A DNA stretch of 64,000 nt from DATAFF01 sp963744915 (GCA_963744915.1 CAVUUY010000009.1:62001-126000), one strand, 5' to 3'; shown: positions 27,042 to 36,216, counted from the stretch's first letter. A program made the numbers and translations. The notes: a model not told the origin generated them from the sequence alone.

Positions 27042-30000
27042 TCAACTGCAGCCGCTGGTGCCGCCGCAGGTATCGCATTTGAAGCAGGTGCCATTGCGGA
27101 CCATGGTGTAGTTGCCGCAATCACCGCACATCTCGCCCTCATAGCCCTTCATGCGGGCGATGGCGCGCAGCTCCGCGGCCTCCGAGACCACCGGCGGCGC
27201 CAAGCGTGGGGCGGCCACTGCAACCGCCGCCACCTGCTCGAGCCGCGCCTGGCTTTCATGGACGGCGTTGCCGAGCGGCTGAACCACGGCAAGGGACGCG
27301 GCGCTCGGCATGACCACGACATTGGCAAGGTCGCGCTGGCGAACATAGCCGTAGGACAGCACCTTGGCGGCCGGCACCGGCGCCGGATGGGACGGCCTTG
27401 CGGTTTCGGCCTCGCCACCGCCAGCCGGGGCTTTCCCCTCGCGCACCCCTCGCCCCATGACATCGAAACCGATGTCGGAGGGGTCGACATGGGCGAGATC
27501 GTTGCGGCCGAGATAGGACACCGCGAGCTCGCGGAAGACGTAGTCGAGGATCGAGGTCGCGCTCTTGATCGCCTCGTTGCCCTGGACCATGCCGGCCGGC
27601 TCGAAGCGGGTGAAGGTGAAGGCCTCGACATATTCCTCGAGCGGCACGCCATATTGCAGGCCGAGCGAGATGGCGATCGCGAAATTGTTCATCATGGCCC
27701 GGAAAGCGGCGCCTTCCTTGTGCATGTCGATGAAAATCTCGCCCAGCCGCCCGTCATCATATTCGCCGGTCCGCAGATAGAGCTTGTGGCCGCCGACAAT
27801 GGCCTTCTGGGTGTAGCCCTTGCGCCGACCCGGCATCTTTTCGCGGTCGCGCCGGAATATTTCGACAAAGCGCTCCACCACCTTCTCGACGCGCTGGACG
27901 GCGGACTGGGCCGCCACCACCTGCTCGGCAAGGCTCTCCTCGGCGTCGTCGTCGCCGACCAGCTGCGCCGACAGGGGCTGCGACAGCTTCGCGCCGTCGC
28001 GATAGAGGGCATTGGCCTTCAGCGCCAGCTTCCATGACAGCATATAGGCGTTGAGGCAGTCCTCGACCGAGGCGTCGTTGGGCATGTTGATGGTCTTGGA
28101 AATGGCGCCCGAGATGAAGGGCTGGGACGCCGCCATCATGTGGATATGACTCTCGACCGACAGGTAGCGCTTGCCAAGCCGGCCGCAGGGATTGGCGCAG
28201 TCGAACACCGGATAGTGCTCGGGCTTGAGATGCGGCGCCCCTTCGAGGGTCATTGCGCCGCAGACATGGATGTTGGCGAGCTCGATCTCGCGCTTGGAAA
28301 AGCCGAGATGGCCGAGAATATCGAAGCCGAGATCGTCAAGCTGCGCCGCGTCGAGCTTCAAGACGTCGCAGCAGAACGCCTCGCCGAGGGTGAACTTGTT
28401 GAAGACGAACTTGATGTCGAAGGCGGAGGCGAGACCATTCTCGACGGCCTCGATCTCGGCCGGTCCGAAGCCCTTCCGCCGCAGCGCTTCATGGGCGATC
28501 GCCGGCGAGCCGGCGAGGGTGCCGAGGCCGACCGCATAGTTGACAATGGCCTCGATCTCCTCCCGGCCATAGCCGAGCGACCGCAGCGCGTCGGGGACCG
28601 CCTGGTTGATGATCTTGAAGTAGCCGCCGCCGGCCAGCTTCTTGAACTTCACCAGGGCGAAGTCGGGCTCGATGCCGGTGGTGTCGCAATCCATGACCAG
28701 GCCGATCGTGCCGGTGGGCGCGATCACCGTCGCCTGGGCATTGCGATAGCCGTGGCGCTCGCCGAGCTTCACCGCCAGGTCCCAGGCCGCCATGGCGCGG
28801 TCGACCAGCAGGGGGTCGCGGCAATGCGCATGATCGAGAGCGACAGGCAGCGTGCTCAGCCCCTCATAGCCCTGCGGGTGGCCATGGGCGGCACGCCAAT
28901 GGTTGCGCATGACCCGCAACATGTCGGCGCGGTTCTCGGCAAAGCTCGGGAACGGGCCGAGCTCGCTCGCCATCTCGGCCGAGGTGGCATAGGCGACGCC
29001 GGTCATCAGCGCCGAGATGGCGCCGCACAGCGCCCGCCCCTCGGGCGAGTCATAGGCGATCCCGCTCGACATCAGGAGGCCGCCGATATTGGCAAAGCCG
29101 AGGCCCAGCGTGCGGAAGGCGTAAGAGAGCCGGGCGATCTGCCGGGACGGGAACTGCGCCATCGTCACCGAGATCTCGAGCACCAGCGTCCACAGCCTCA
29201 CCGCATGCTCGAACGCCTCGACATCGAAGCGACCGGTCGCCTGGTCGCGGAACTGCATCAGATTGAGGGAGGCGAGATTGCAGGCCGTGTCGTCGAGGAA
29301 CATGTATTCCGAGCACGGGTTCGAGGCTCGGATCTCGCCGCTGGCCTTGCAGGTGTGCCAGTCATTGATGGTGGTGTGGAACTGGATGCCGGGATCGGCC
29401 GAGGCCCAGGCGGCATAGCCGACCTTGTCCCACAGGGCGCGCGCCTCGAGCGAGCGCGCCACGCCCTTCTTCGATCGCCATTTGAGGTCCCAGCGCGAGC
29501 CGTTTTCCACGGCGCGAAGGAAGTCGTCGCTGACCCTGACGGAGTTGTTGGAGTTCTGTCCCGAAACCGTGCGATAGGCCTCGCCATCCCAGTCGGCATC
29601 GTAAAGGTCGATCGACAGCTCCTTGTGGCCCTGGCGGGCAAACTGGATGGCGCGCCTGATCATGCCGTCGGCGACATGGTGGCGCCGCGCCTCGCGCACC
29701 GCCCGCTTGAGCGCCGGGTTCTTCTCGATCTCGAAGCAGTCCGACCCGGGGCCCTCGCAATTGATGCAGGCCTTCATGATCGCCGTGACGTGCTTCTTCA
29801 CGGCGAGCGCGCCGGCGACCAGTGCTGCGACCTTCTCCTCCTCCTTCACCTTCCAGCCGATATAGGCCTCGATATCGGGGTGATCGATATCGACCACCAC
29901 CATCTTGGCGGCGCGCCGGGTGGTGCCGCCGGATTTGATGGCGCCGGCAGCGCGGTCGCCGATCTTGAGGAAGCTCATGAGGCCGGACGACTTGCCGCCG

Positions 30001-30740
30001 CCCGACAGCGGCTCGTTCTCGCCGCGCAGCCGCGAGAAGTTCGATCCGGTGCCGGAGCCATATTTGAAGAGGCGCGCCTCGCGCACCCACAGATCCATGA
30101 TGCCGTTGTCGTTGACGAGATCGTCCTCGATCGACTGGATGAAGCAGGCATGTGGCTGGGGATGCTCATAGGCGGAGGTCGACTGGACCAATTCGCCGGT
30201 GGCGTGGTCGACGTAGAAATGGCCCTGGCCCGGTCCGTCTATGCCATAGGCCCAATGCAGGCCGGTGTTGAACCATTGCGGCGAGTTGGGGGCGCATTTC
30301 TGGGCCGCCAGCATGTAGCAATGCTCGTCGTAAAAGGCGCGGGCGTCATCCTCGCCGTTGAAGTAGCCGCCCTTCCAGCCCCAATAGGTCCAGGTGCCGG
30401 CGAGCCGGTGGAACACGTCCCTGGCGGAGCGCTCGGAGCCGATGCGCCGGGCCTCCGGCAGGTCGGCGAGCGCGGCCTCGTCGGGCACCGAGCGCCACAG
30501 CCAGGACGGCACGGCGGCTTCCTCGACGCGGCGGAGCGCGGCCGGCACCCCTGCCTTGCGGAAATATTTCTGGGCGAGGATGTCGGAGGCGACCTGGCTC
30601 CAGCTGGCCGGCACCTCGATATCCTCCTGCCGGAATACCACGGAACCATCAGGATTCCGGATCTCACTGGTCACGCTTCGGAAGGCGATCCCCTCATAGG
30701 GAGACTGGCCGCTCTTGGTGAACCGGCGCTGAATACGCAT
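27042..30740 (-). CDS. nrdJ: vitamin B12-dependent ribonucleotide reductase (class II)
   Basis: 1232 residues, the long form common in Hyphomicrobiales. Radical-fold landmarks are seen: NPCSEYMFLDDTACNLASLN with an active-site Cys, the NNSVRVSDDFLRAV segment and PTGTIGLVMDCDTTGIEPD. The C-terminal CGDCG...CFKCDTCGG cysteines act as a zinc or redox tail. It makes deoxyribonucleotides with adenosylcobalamin and needs no oxygen. The frame is open 32 codons upstream, but the ATG at 30740 begins the family start MRIQRRFTKSGQSPY and follows GCGGG. A CtrA-type site sits about 200 bases upstream; I see no cobalamin riboswitch. Confidence 0.95.
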   Translation of the reverse strand: MRIQRRFTKSGQSPYEGIAFRSVTSEIRNPDGSVVFRQEDIEVPASWSQVASDILAQKYFRKAGVPAALRRVEEAAVPSWLWRSVPDEAALADLPEARRIGSERSARDVFHRLAGTWTYWGWKGGYFNGEDDARAFYDEHCYMLAAQKCAPNSPQWFNTGLHWAYGIDGPGQGHFYVDHATGELVQSTSAYEHPQPHACFIQSIEDDLVNDNGIMDLWVREARLFKYGSGTGSNFSRLRGENEPLSGGGKSSGLMSFLKIGDRAAGAIKSGGTTRRAAKMVVVDIDHPDIEAYIGWKVKEEEKVAALVAGALAVKKHVTAIMKACINCEGPGSDCFEIEKNPALKRAVREARRHHVADGMIRRAIQFARQGHKELSIDLYDADWDGEAYRTVSGQNSNNSVRVSDDFLRAVENGSRWDLKWRSKKGVARSLEARALWDKVGYAAWASADPGIQFHTTINDWHTCKASGEIRASNPCSEYMFLDDTACNLASLNLMQFRDQATGRFDVEAFEHAVRLWTLVLEISVTMAQFPSRQIARLSYAFRTLGLGFANIGGLLMSSGIAYDSPEGRALCGAISALMTGVAYATSAEMASELGPFPSFAENRADMLRVMRNHWRAAHGHPQGYEGLSTLPVALDHAHCRDPLLVDRAMAAWDLAVKLGERHGYRNAQATVIAPTGTIGLVMDCDTTGIEPDFALVKFKKLAGGGYFKIINQAVPDALRSLGYGREEIEAIVNYAVGLGTLAGSPAIAHEALRRKGFGPAEIEAVENGLASAFDIKFVFNKFTLGEAFCCDVLKLDAAQLDDLGFDILGHLGFSKREIELANIHVCGAMTLEGAPHLKPEHYPVFDCANPCGRLGKRYLSVESHIHMMAASQPFISGAISKTINMPNDASVEDCLNAYMLSWKLALKANALYRDGAKLSQPLSAQLVGDDDAEESLAEQVVAAQSAVQRVEKVVERFVEIFRRDREKMPGRRKGYTQKAIVGGHKLYLRTGEYDDGRLGEIFIDMHKEGAAFRAMMNNFAIAISLGLQYGVPLEEYVEAFTFTRFEPAGMVQGNEAIKSATSILDYVFRELAVSYLGRNDLAHVDPSDIGFDVMGRGVREGKAPAGGGEAETARPSHPAPVPAAKVLSYGYVRQRDLANVVVMPSAASLAVVQPLGNAVHESQARLEQVAAVAVAAPRLAPPVVSEAAELRAIARMKGYEGEMCGDCGNYTMVRNGTCFKCDTCGGTSGCS

Positions 30741-30920
30741 TTTTTTCCCGCTCTCTTCTTGGCTGGAACTGATGCCCAGCTCTTTCCCCGCCCCAACGCG
30801 AAACCAGACAGACATGACGGCCACCAGCGCCCCCAAAACGCGCCGGAACGGCCCCTTCTTTCGTGTGACACGGTTGCCGCACCCAGCGACTCACCGATGG
30901 ACTCACAACCGTAACAATTT

Positions 30921-30961
30921 CAACATTTAGTCCTTAACAAATCCTTAACCACTAAATGTTG
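30921..30961. repeat. inverted repeat enclosing the CtrA site
   Basis: CAACATTTAG (30921-30930) and CTAAATGTTG (30952-30961) are perfect inverted copies separated by 21 bases that hold the two TCCTTAAC copies. Centre-to-centre distance is 31 bases, three helical turns, which suits a pair of protein binding sites. It does not match the NrdR box. Confidence 0.6.
30934..30949. promoter_or_regulatory. CtrA-type binding site
   Basis: TTAA (30934-30937), seven bases CAAATCC, TTAAC (30945-30949): an exact match to the CtrA consensus TTAA-N7-TTAAC, here within a direct repeat of TCCTTAAC. CtrA is the cell-cycle response regulator of alphaproteobacteria. The site lies between nrdJ and the NDUFA12 operon; nrdJ, which supplies dNTPs for replication, is the likelier target. 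Confidence 0.55.
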
Positions 30962-31133
30962 ATCGCCATCCACAGGTTAGATCGTCACCTTACCGAAATA
31001 TGGCGTGATTCTGTCCAAGCCTTTTTGCTTTCGCCCACAGCCTGTCCACGCCAACCGGGGGGCTTGCCGCTGGACTTGTGGCGGGAGCCTCGCCATAGTC
31101 GCGCCCGTCAAGCGGCCAGGGACAGCGAATCCC

Positions 31134-31538
31134 GTGAAAGAGTTTCTCCTCCAGTTCTTCACCTGGTGGAACAGCGCCACCTTGAGCTTGCGGCTGTTCA
31201 CCTGGCGGCGCGGCGAATTCGTCGGCGAAGACGCATTCGGCAACCGCTATTACCGTGCGCCTTCGGCGGTGCCGCGCTCCATCCCGGAGCGCCGCTGGGT
31301 GATCTACAACGGCTATGCCGAAGGATCGAAAATCCCGCCCGGCTGGTGGGGGTGGATGCACCATCGCGACCGGCTGCCGCCGACCGACGAGGCCTATCGA
31401 ACGAGGCCGTGGGAACAACCGCACCAACCCAATCTGACCGGCACGCCCGCCGCTTACCGCCCGACCGGCAGCATTCTCAACCCGCGGCCGGAGGCCCAGG
31501 GTGAGCCTGCCTATCAGCCATGGAGCCCCGAGCCATGA
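31134..31538 (+). CDS. NADH:ubiquinone oxidoreductase NDUFA12-family subunit
   Basis: 134 residues. The FFTWWNSATLSLRLFTWRRGE start, the GNRYYR block and RRWVIYNGYAEGSKIPPGWW are the family core. NDUFA12 (B17.2) is an accessory subunit of respiratory complex I kept in alphaproteobacteria and mitochondria, on the matrix/cytoplasmic side. GTG start at 31134 fits the family N terminus; an upstream ATG at 31005 would add an unrelated leader. Its stop overlaps the mlaD start (ATGA). Confidence 0.88.
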   Translation: MKEFLLQFFTWWNSATLSLRLFTWRRGEFVGEDAFGNRYYRAPSAVPRSIPERRWVIYNGYAEGSKIPPGWWGWMHHRDRLPPTDEAYRTRPWEQPHQPNLTGTPAAYRPTGSILNPRPEAQGEPAYQPWSPEP

Positions 31539-32266
31539 AGCAGAACCTGATGGAGACAGCGGTCGGTGCCCTGGTCATCGCCATCGCTCTCGGGTTCTTC
31601 ATTTTCATGTATTCGACGACCGGCGTCGGCAAGGGCTCCGGCGGCTATCACCTGACCGCCAAGTTCAAGAATGTCGAGGGCATCAATGTCGGCTCCGACG
31701 TGCGCATGTCGGGCATCAAGATCGGCTCGGTGACGGCGCAGTCGCTCGACAATCAGTCCTATGATGCGATCCTGACCTTTGCCATCGATCCAACCATCAA
31801 GCTGCCCGACAATTCGACCGCCAAGATCACCTCGGAAGGGCTGCTCGGCGGCAAGTTCATCGCGCTCGAGCCGGGCGGCAGCGAAACGCTCCTCAGCGAT
31901 GGCGGCACCATCACCTACACCCAGGGGGCGCTCGATCTGTGGGCGCTCGTGTCGGACTACATGTTCTCCGGCAAGAGCAAGAGCTCGGACAATTCGGGAG
32001 GCTCTTCCGGCCAGGATGGAGGCCAGTCGCAACCGACCCAGCCGCAGTCGGAACAGCAGCCTCAGCCGACGCAGCCGCAACAGCCGGCCGAGTCGCAGCC
32101 GGCGCCGCAGCAGCCATCGCCGCCGGCTGCCGCAACCGGGGGCCAGCAGGACAATACCGGCAGCTATCCGGCTCCGGCGATCGAACCCTATCCGGCACCG
32201 ACGAATCAGGGAGAGGGCCAGGGAGGCGGCAGCCAGACCCCGCCGGCGGGCCAGAGCGGCCAATGA
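31535..32266 (+). CDS. MlaD-family (MCE domain) protein with a Gln/Pro-rich tail
   Basis: 243 residues: one membrane anchor (about 10-28), an MCE domain (~40-145, FKNVEGINVGSDVRMSGIKI) and a ~95-residue disordered tail rich in Gln, Pro and Ser (160-243). MlaD is the periplasmic part of a phospholipid transport complex between membranes; here no mlaE, mlaF or mlaC is adjacent. The tail is longer than in E. coli MlaD. The start overlaps the NDUFA12 stop by four bases and the end overlaps the methyltransferase by four. Confidence 0.85.
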   Translation: MKQNLMETAVGALVIAIALGFFIFMYSTTGVGKGSGGYHLTAKFKNVEGINVGSDVRMSGIKIGSVTAQSLDNQSYDAILTFAIDPTIKLPDNSTAKITSEGLLGGKFIALEPGGSETLLSDGGTITYTQGALDLWALVSDYMFSGKSKSSDNSGGSSGQDGGQSQPTQPQSEQQPQPTQPQQPAESQPAPQQPSPPAAATGGQQDNTGSYPAPAIEPYPAPTNQGEGQGGGSQTPPAGQSGQ

Positions 32267-33027
32267 CGCCGGCGGATGCGTCGGCGCGCCAGGTCTGGGA
32301 CGCCGAGGCCTATGCCAGGCACGCGCGTTTCGTGTCGGATCTGGCGGGTCCGGTGCTCGAATGGCTGGCGCCGAGAGCGGGCGAGCGGATTCTCGATCTC
32401 GGCTGCGGCGATGGGGTGCTGACGGCGGAACTGGCACGCCGCGGCGCCAGGGTTCTCGGTGTCGACAACAGCGACTCGCTGCTCGCAGCCGCCACCGGCC
32501 GCGGTGTCGAAACGCGCCGCGTCGATGGCCAGGATCTGCCCTTTCTCGACGAATTCGATGCGGTCTTCTCCAATGCCGCCATTCATTGGATGAGCGATGC
32601 CGCGGCGGTGATCGATGGCGTTTTTCGGGCCTTGAAGCCGAGCGGCCGCTTTGTTGCCGAGTTTGGCGGGCATGGCAATGTGGCTGCCGTCACCACCGCG
32701 ATGCGCGCCATCTCCTTGCGGCGCGGCGGCGATGCGGCGCTGGCCGGACCGTGGTTCTTCCCCTCGGTCGCGGTCTATCGCGAGATGCTGGAGGAGAGGG
32801 GTTTCCGCGTGGCTCGCATTGGCCTGTTCCCCCGCCCGACACCGCTGGCGACCGGGATGATCGCCTGGCTCAGGGTGTTCCGGCGGCCATTCTTTGCCCA
32901 GTTCGGTGCCGATGAGGAGCTGGTGCTGTCGGAGGTCGAGCAGCTCCTGGCGCCGTCGCTGCGCGATGCCAAGGGCAATTGGACGGCCGATTACGTCCGG
33001 CTGCGGGTCGAGGCGGTCAAGCCATGA
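32263..33027 (+). CDS. class I SAM-dependent methyltransferase
   Basis: 254 residues with a Rossmann methyltransferase core: motif I ILDLGCGDGVLTAELARRG (about 46-64), the acidic end of strand 2 (VLGVDNSD), and DAVFSNAAIHWM with the sequence style of trans-aconitate 2-methyltransferase-like enzymes. The substrate is unknown. It overlaps both neighbours by four bases (ATGA), so it belongs to the NDUFA12-mlaD-DUF2155 operon. A role in modifying complex I or a lipid is only a guess from position. Confidence 0.82.
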   Translation: MTPADASARQVWDAEAYARHARFVSDLAGPVLEWLAPRAGERILDLGCGDGVLTAELARRGARVLGVDNSDSLLAAATGRGVETRRVDGQDLPFLDEFDAVFSNAAIHWMSDAAAVIDGVFRALKPSGRFVAEFGGHGNVAAVTTAMRAISLRRGGDAALAGPWFFPSVAVYREMLEERGFRVARIGLFPRPTPLATGMIAWLRVFRRPFFAQFGADEELVLSEVEQLLAPSLRDAKGNWTADYVRLRVEAVKP

Positions 33028-33479
33028 GGCGCCCGCCGGTCGTTGCCACGGCGCTCGCTGCGGGCTTTCTGCTGATGGCGGCAGCAGCGCATGCCGAGCC
33101 CATTCGCAACCCGCTGGCGGTGTTTGCCGGCCTCGACAAGGTCACGGGCAAGATCAAGAGCTTCCAGATTCCCATCGACAAGGAGGGGCGGTTCGGCAAT
33201 CTCCTCATCCGTCCGCGCGTCTGCTACTCCCGCCCGGTCACCGAGGAACCGAAGACCACGTCCTTCGTGGAGGTCGACGAGATGCAGCAATCGTCCTCCA
33301 AACGGATATTTTCCGGTTGGATGCTTGCCGAAAGTCCCGGCTTGAACGCGGTCGAGCATCCCGTCTATGACGTGTGGCTCACCGGCTGCCGGGATCCCGA
33401 TGCCCCCAAGCCAACCCAGGAGGAGCCGCCTCCGCCAGTCGACCTCGAACAGGCCGATGTACCGAAGGACAATGATTGA
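33024..33479 (+). CDS. DUF2155 exported protein
   Basis: 151 residues with a signal peptide (MRRPPVVATALAAGFLLMAAAAHA). The core (KVTGKIKSFQIPIDK, RPRVCYSRPVTEEPKT, GWMLAESPGLNAVEHPVYDVWL) is DUF2155, a family of periplasmic or outer-membrane proteins found next to the NDUFA12 gene in Hyphomicrobiales. The two cysteines (in VCYS and TGCRD) may form a disulfide. The C-terminal tail is Pro/Glu-rich. Last gene of the overlapping four-gene operon. Confidence 0.85.
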   Translation: MRRPPVVATALAAGFLLMAAAAHAEPIRNPLAVFAGLDKVTGKIKSFQIPIDKEGRFGNLLIRPRVCYSRPVTEEPKTTSFVEVDEMQQSSSKRIFSGWMLAESPGLNAVEHPVYDVWLTGCRDPDAPKPTQEEPPPPVDLEQADVPKDND

Positions 33480-33550
33480 GCGGATAGCGAATAGGGAGTA
33501 GTCGGACCGAGCTACCCACCACTCACTGCTCACCCCTCACGATCCACCCC

Positions 33551-35113
33551 ATGTCCATCACACTCACCCGCCGCGCTGCAGCCTTGGCCCTGTCCGTTGC
33601 GTTTGTCGCTGGCCTGCGGGGCAAACCGGGGCTTGCGGCAGCACCGTTTCCCGGCGTGCGGCTGCGCGATCCGGTGCCGTTCAATTTCGACCTCCTGACG
33701 GCCGAAGCAAAAAAACGCGCTGCGGCCCCTTATGTGCCGGAGCCGCCACGGGCCCAGGCGCTGCTCGATCGCATCGATTTCGAGCAGCATATCGAGATAA
33801 TTTATCGTCCGGACCGCACGCTCTTTCAGGGCCAGCCGTTCCCGGTGAGGCTGTTTCACCCCGGCAAGTTCTTCCAGGAGCCGGTTCATATTGCGGTGGT
33901 CGAGGCCGGGGAGGCACGGGAGATCGTCTACTCCCCCGATCTCTTCACATTCGGCCCCAAGGCGGCCTTCGCGCGGACGCTGCCTGATGATCTGGGCTTT
34001 GCCGGTTTCCGCGTCATGAACCCCGACCTGCATGGCGACTGGCTCGCCTATCTCGGCGCGAGCTATTTCCGTTCGGCGGGCGAGCTGCAGCAATATGGCC
34101 TTTCGGCCCGCGGTCTGGCGGTGGACACGGCGCTCGCGACGCCCGAGGAGTTCCCGCGCTTTTCGCATTTCTATCTCGAGCCCGGCCGCGACGCGGTCAC
34201 GGTTTTCGCGCTGCTCGAAAGTGCCAGCCTCACCGGCGCCTACCGGTTCATCTGGCACAATGGCAAGGGAGTGTGGGGCGACGTCGAAGCGCGGCTGTTC
34301 CTGCGCCGCAGCGTCGCACGGCTCGGCATCGCGCCGCTGACGAGCATGTATTGGTTCTCCGAGACGAACCGGGCCAATGCGCCGGACTGGCGACCCGAGA
34401 TCCACGATTCGGACGGCCTCGCCATTGCGACCGGAGCGGGCGAGCGGTTGTGGCGGCCGCTCAACAATCCACCGCGGGTGATGACCTCGACCTTCCTCGA
34501 CCGCTCACCGAAGGGTTTCGGCCTCCTGCAGCGCGACCGCCAGTTCGACAGCTACGAGGATGACGGGGTGTTCTACAACCGCCGTCCCTCGGTGTGGATC
34601 GAGCCGCAAGGCGACTGGGGGCAGGGCGCCGTCCAGCTCGTCGAAATTCCGACCGACGTCGAGATCCACGACAATATCGTTGCCTATTGGGTTCCGGCCG
34701 AACCGGCACGCGCCGGCAGCGCCTTTACCTTTGCCTATCGCATCTACTGGACTGCCGAGGAGCCGCATCCGCCGAGCGCCGCCCAGGTCGTGGCGACGCG
34801 GCGCGGCCGCGGCGGGCGGCCGGCCGAGAAGGGCAAGATCGGCTTCACCAAATATGTCATCGACTTCGCCGGCGCCGGTATCGAGAAGTTCGAGAGCGTC
34901 GATGGCCTCATACCGGTGGTCGAGGCGTCGCGCGGCATCGTGGCCGACCCCTATGCCCTGAGGGTCAACGGAACGCCGAAATGGCGGCTGGTATTCGACC
35001 TCAAGGCTACGGGCGCGGCGCCGGTGGAGCTTCGAGCCTATCTCAAGGATCCACGCGGACGGGCGCTCACCGAGACCTGGCTGTTTCAGCATTTTCCGAG
35101 CGAGGCGGCATGA
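33551..35113 (+). CDS. periplasmic glucan biosynthesis protein OpgG/OpgD (MdoG)
   Basis: 520 residues with an N-terminal export signal containing a TRR pair that could serve the Tat route, as in OpgD. The body matches MdoG: PFNFDLLTAEAKKRAAAPY near the start, the HPGKFF and GFRVMNP blocks, and SPKGFGLLQRDRQFDSYED in the middle, with VEIPTDVEIHDNIVAYW later. The family shapes the beta-1,2-linked osmoregulated periplasmic glucan made by OpgH, not seen in this window. Alone, 71 bases after DUF2155. Convergent with the protease. Confidence 0.9.
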   Translation: MSITLTRRAAALALSVAFVAGLRGKPGLAAAPFPGVRLRDPVPFNFDLLTAEAKKRAAAPYVPEPPRAQALLDRIDFEQHIEIIYRPDRTLFQGQPFPVRLFHPGKFFQEPVHIAVVEAGEAREIVYSPDLFTFGPKAAFARTLPDDLGFAGFRVMNPDLHGDWLAYLGASYFRSAGELQQYGLSARGLAVDTALATPEEFPRFSHFYLEPGRDAVTVFALLESASLTGAYRFIWHNGKGVWGDVEARLFLRRSVARLGIAPLTSMYWFSETNRANAPDWRPEIHDSDGLAIATGAGERLWRPLNNPPRVMTSTFLDRSPKGFGLLQRDRQFDSYEDDGVFYNRRPSVWIEPQGDWGQGAVQLVEIPTDVEIHDNIVAYWVPAEPARAGSAFTFAYRIYWTAEEPHPPSAAQVVATRRGRGGRPAEKGKIGFTKYVIDFAGAGIEKFESVDGLIPVVEASRGIVADPYALRVNGTPKWRLVFDLKATGAAPVELRAYLKDPRGRALTETWLFQHFPSEAA

Positions 35114-35136
35114 ACAGCATCGGAAGCTAGTCTAGA

Positions 35137-36216
35137 CTAGTCTCCGCTGCTTTTTTCGCCGATGTCGATCACCTGCACCGCGACATCGACGGTGCCGGAA
35201 TGGCGCTGGACCTTGAGCGATACCGTATCGCCGATCTTGGTCTTCTCGAGAGCGTCGGTGAAGTCCGAGAGCCGGGCCACCGTCCGGTCATTCACGCCGA
35301 CGATGACGTCGCCGAGCTGGCCCGCCTCCTCGTCGATTCCCTTGAGACCGGCGCGCGCGGCGGGCGAGCCCGGCACGACCTCGCCGACGATCAGCCCGTG
35401 CACGCCGGTTCGGGTGGCGATGTCCTCGTCTCCCGCCACGATGCCGATGCCGGGGGTGGGAACCCGGCCCTTGGCAATGAGCTCGGGAACGATGCGGTTC
35501 ACCACCTTGCTCGGAATCGCAAAGCCGATGCCGGCATTGGTGCCGGACGGCGAGAAGATCGCCGTGTTCACGCCGATCAGACGACCGGCGGAATCGAGCA
35601 ATGGCCCGCCGGAATTGCCCGGATTTATCGCCGCATCGGTCTGAATGACGTCGGCAAGCTCGCGGCCTTCGGCGGTCGGCAGGCGGCGATTGAGAGCGCT
35701 GATGATCCCGGTGGTGAGGGTCTGGTCGAGGCCGAAGGGATTGCCGATGGCGAAGGCCCATTGTCCGACCTTGAGGTCATCGGAATCCCCGATGGCGATC
35801 GGCGGCGGCAGCCGCGAGCCGGCGCTGACGCGCAACACCGCGAGATCGTAATTGGGTGCCCGGCCGACCAGCTCGGCCCGGTAGACGTCACCGCTCGCCA
35901 TGCGCACGGAAATGCGGTTGGCGCCCTGGACCACGTGATTGTTGGTGACGAGATGGCCCGCCTTGTCCCAGATGAAGCCGGTGCCGGTGCCGCCCTGGCC
36001 GCCGCGGCTGCCGGCAACCACCTGAACCACCGAGGGGGCAACGGTCTGGAACAGGGTGACGGTGGTCTGCTCGGCCGGGGCAAGCTCGCCGCGCGGCGTG
36101 ATCACCCGCGGCTCGCCGCTGGTGAACAACAGCCGGTCGACAAACGGCTCGGCAACATAGAGGCCGATCAGTGCGACGAGCACGACCAGCAGGACGCGCG
36201 TAAAGCGATCGGACAT
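35137..36216 (-). CDS. DegS/DegP-like trypsin-type serine protease with one PDZ domain
   Basis: 359 residues: a single N-terminal membrane anchor (VLLVVLVALIGLYVAEPF), a protease domain with the triad His in LVTNNHVVQGA, Asp in APNYDLAVLRV and Ser in NPGNSGGPLLD, and one PDZ domain (about 255-350). One PDZ and an anchor suit DegS more than DegP. It acts in the periplasm in envelope quality control. GGAGCTCCC before the ATG at 36216 supports that start. It follows glgP by 66 bases on the same strand and could be the last gene of the trehalose/glucan operon. Confidence 0.9.
   Translation of the reverse strand: MSDRFTRVLLVVLVALIGLYVAEPFVDRLLFTSGEPRVITPRGELAPAEQTTVTLFQTVAPSVVQVVAGSRGGQGGTGTGFIWDKAGHLVTNNHVVQGANRISVRMASGDVYRAELVGRAPNYDLAVLRVSAGSRLPPPIAIGDSDDLKVGQWAFAIGNPFGLDQTLTTGIISALNRRLPTAEGRELADVIQTDAAINPGNSGGPLLDSAGRLIGVNTAIFSPSGTNAGIGFAIPSKVVNRIVPELIAKGRVPTPGIGIVAGDEDIATRTGVHGLIVGEVVPGSPAARAGLKGIDEEAGQLGDVIVGVNDRTVARLSDFTDALEKTKIGDTVSLKVQRHSGTVDVAVQVIDIGEKSSGD

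Larger units (their letters stand above)
30741..31133. other. divergent intergenic region nrdJ / NDUFA12
   Basis: Roughly 390 bases without a gene. It must hold the nrdJ promoter (minus) and that of the NDUFA12 operon (plus). Its centre (30905-30970) is clearly AT-rich and carries the CtrA-type site and a flanking inverted repeat. Confidence 0.7.

Noticed and set aside
28140..30914. 924-codon plus-strand ORF opposite nrdJ
   Set aside because: Antisense of a well-supported class II reductase; no ribosome site and no recognisable protein.
30741..30920. Cobalamin riboswitch upstream of the B12-dependent nrdJ
   Set aside because: I looked for a B12-box-like GCCACTG core and the paired arms and found none.
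30921..30961. NrdR box pair
   Set aside because: Spacing is suggestive, but the arms CAACATTTAG do not fit the palindromic NrdR consensus.
35127..35140. Palindrome CTAGTCTAGACTAG as terminator between opgG and the protease
   Set aside because: The stem is short, AT-containing and overlaps the protease stop; too weak to call.
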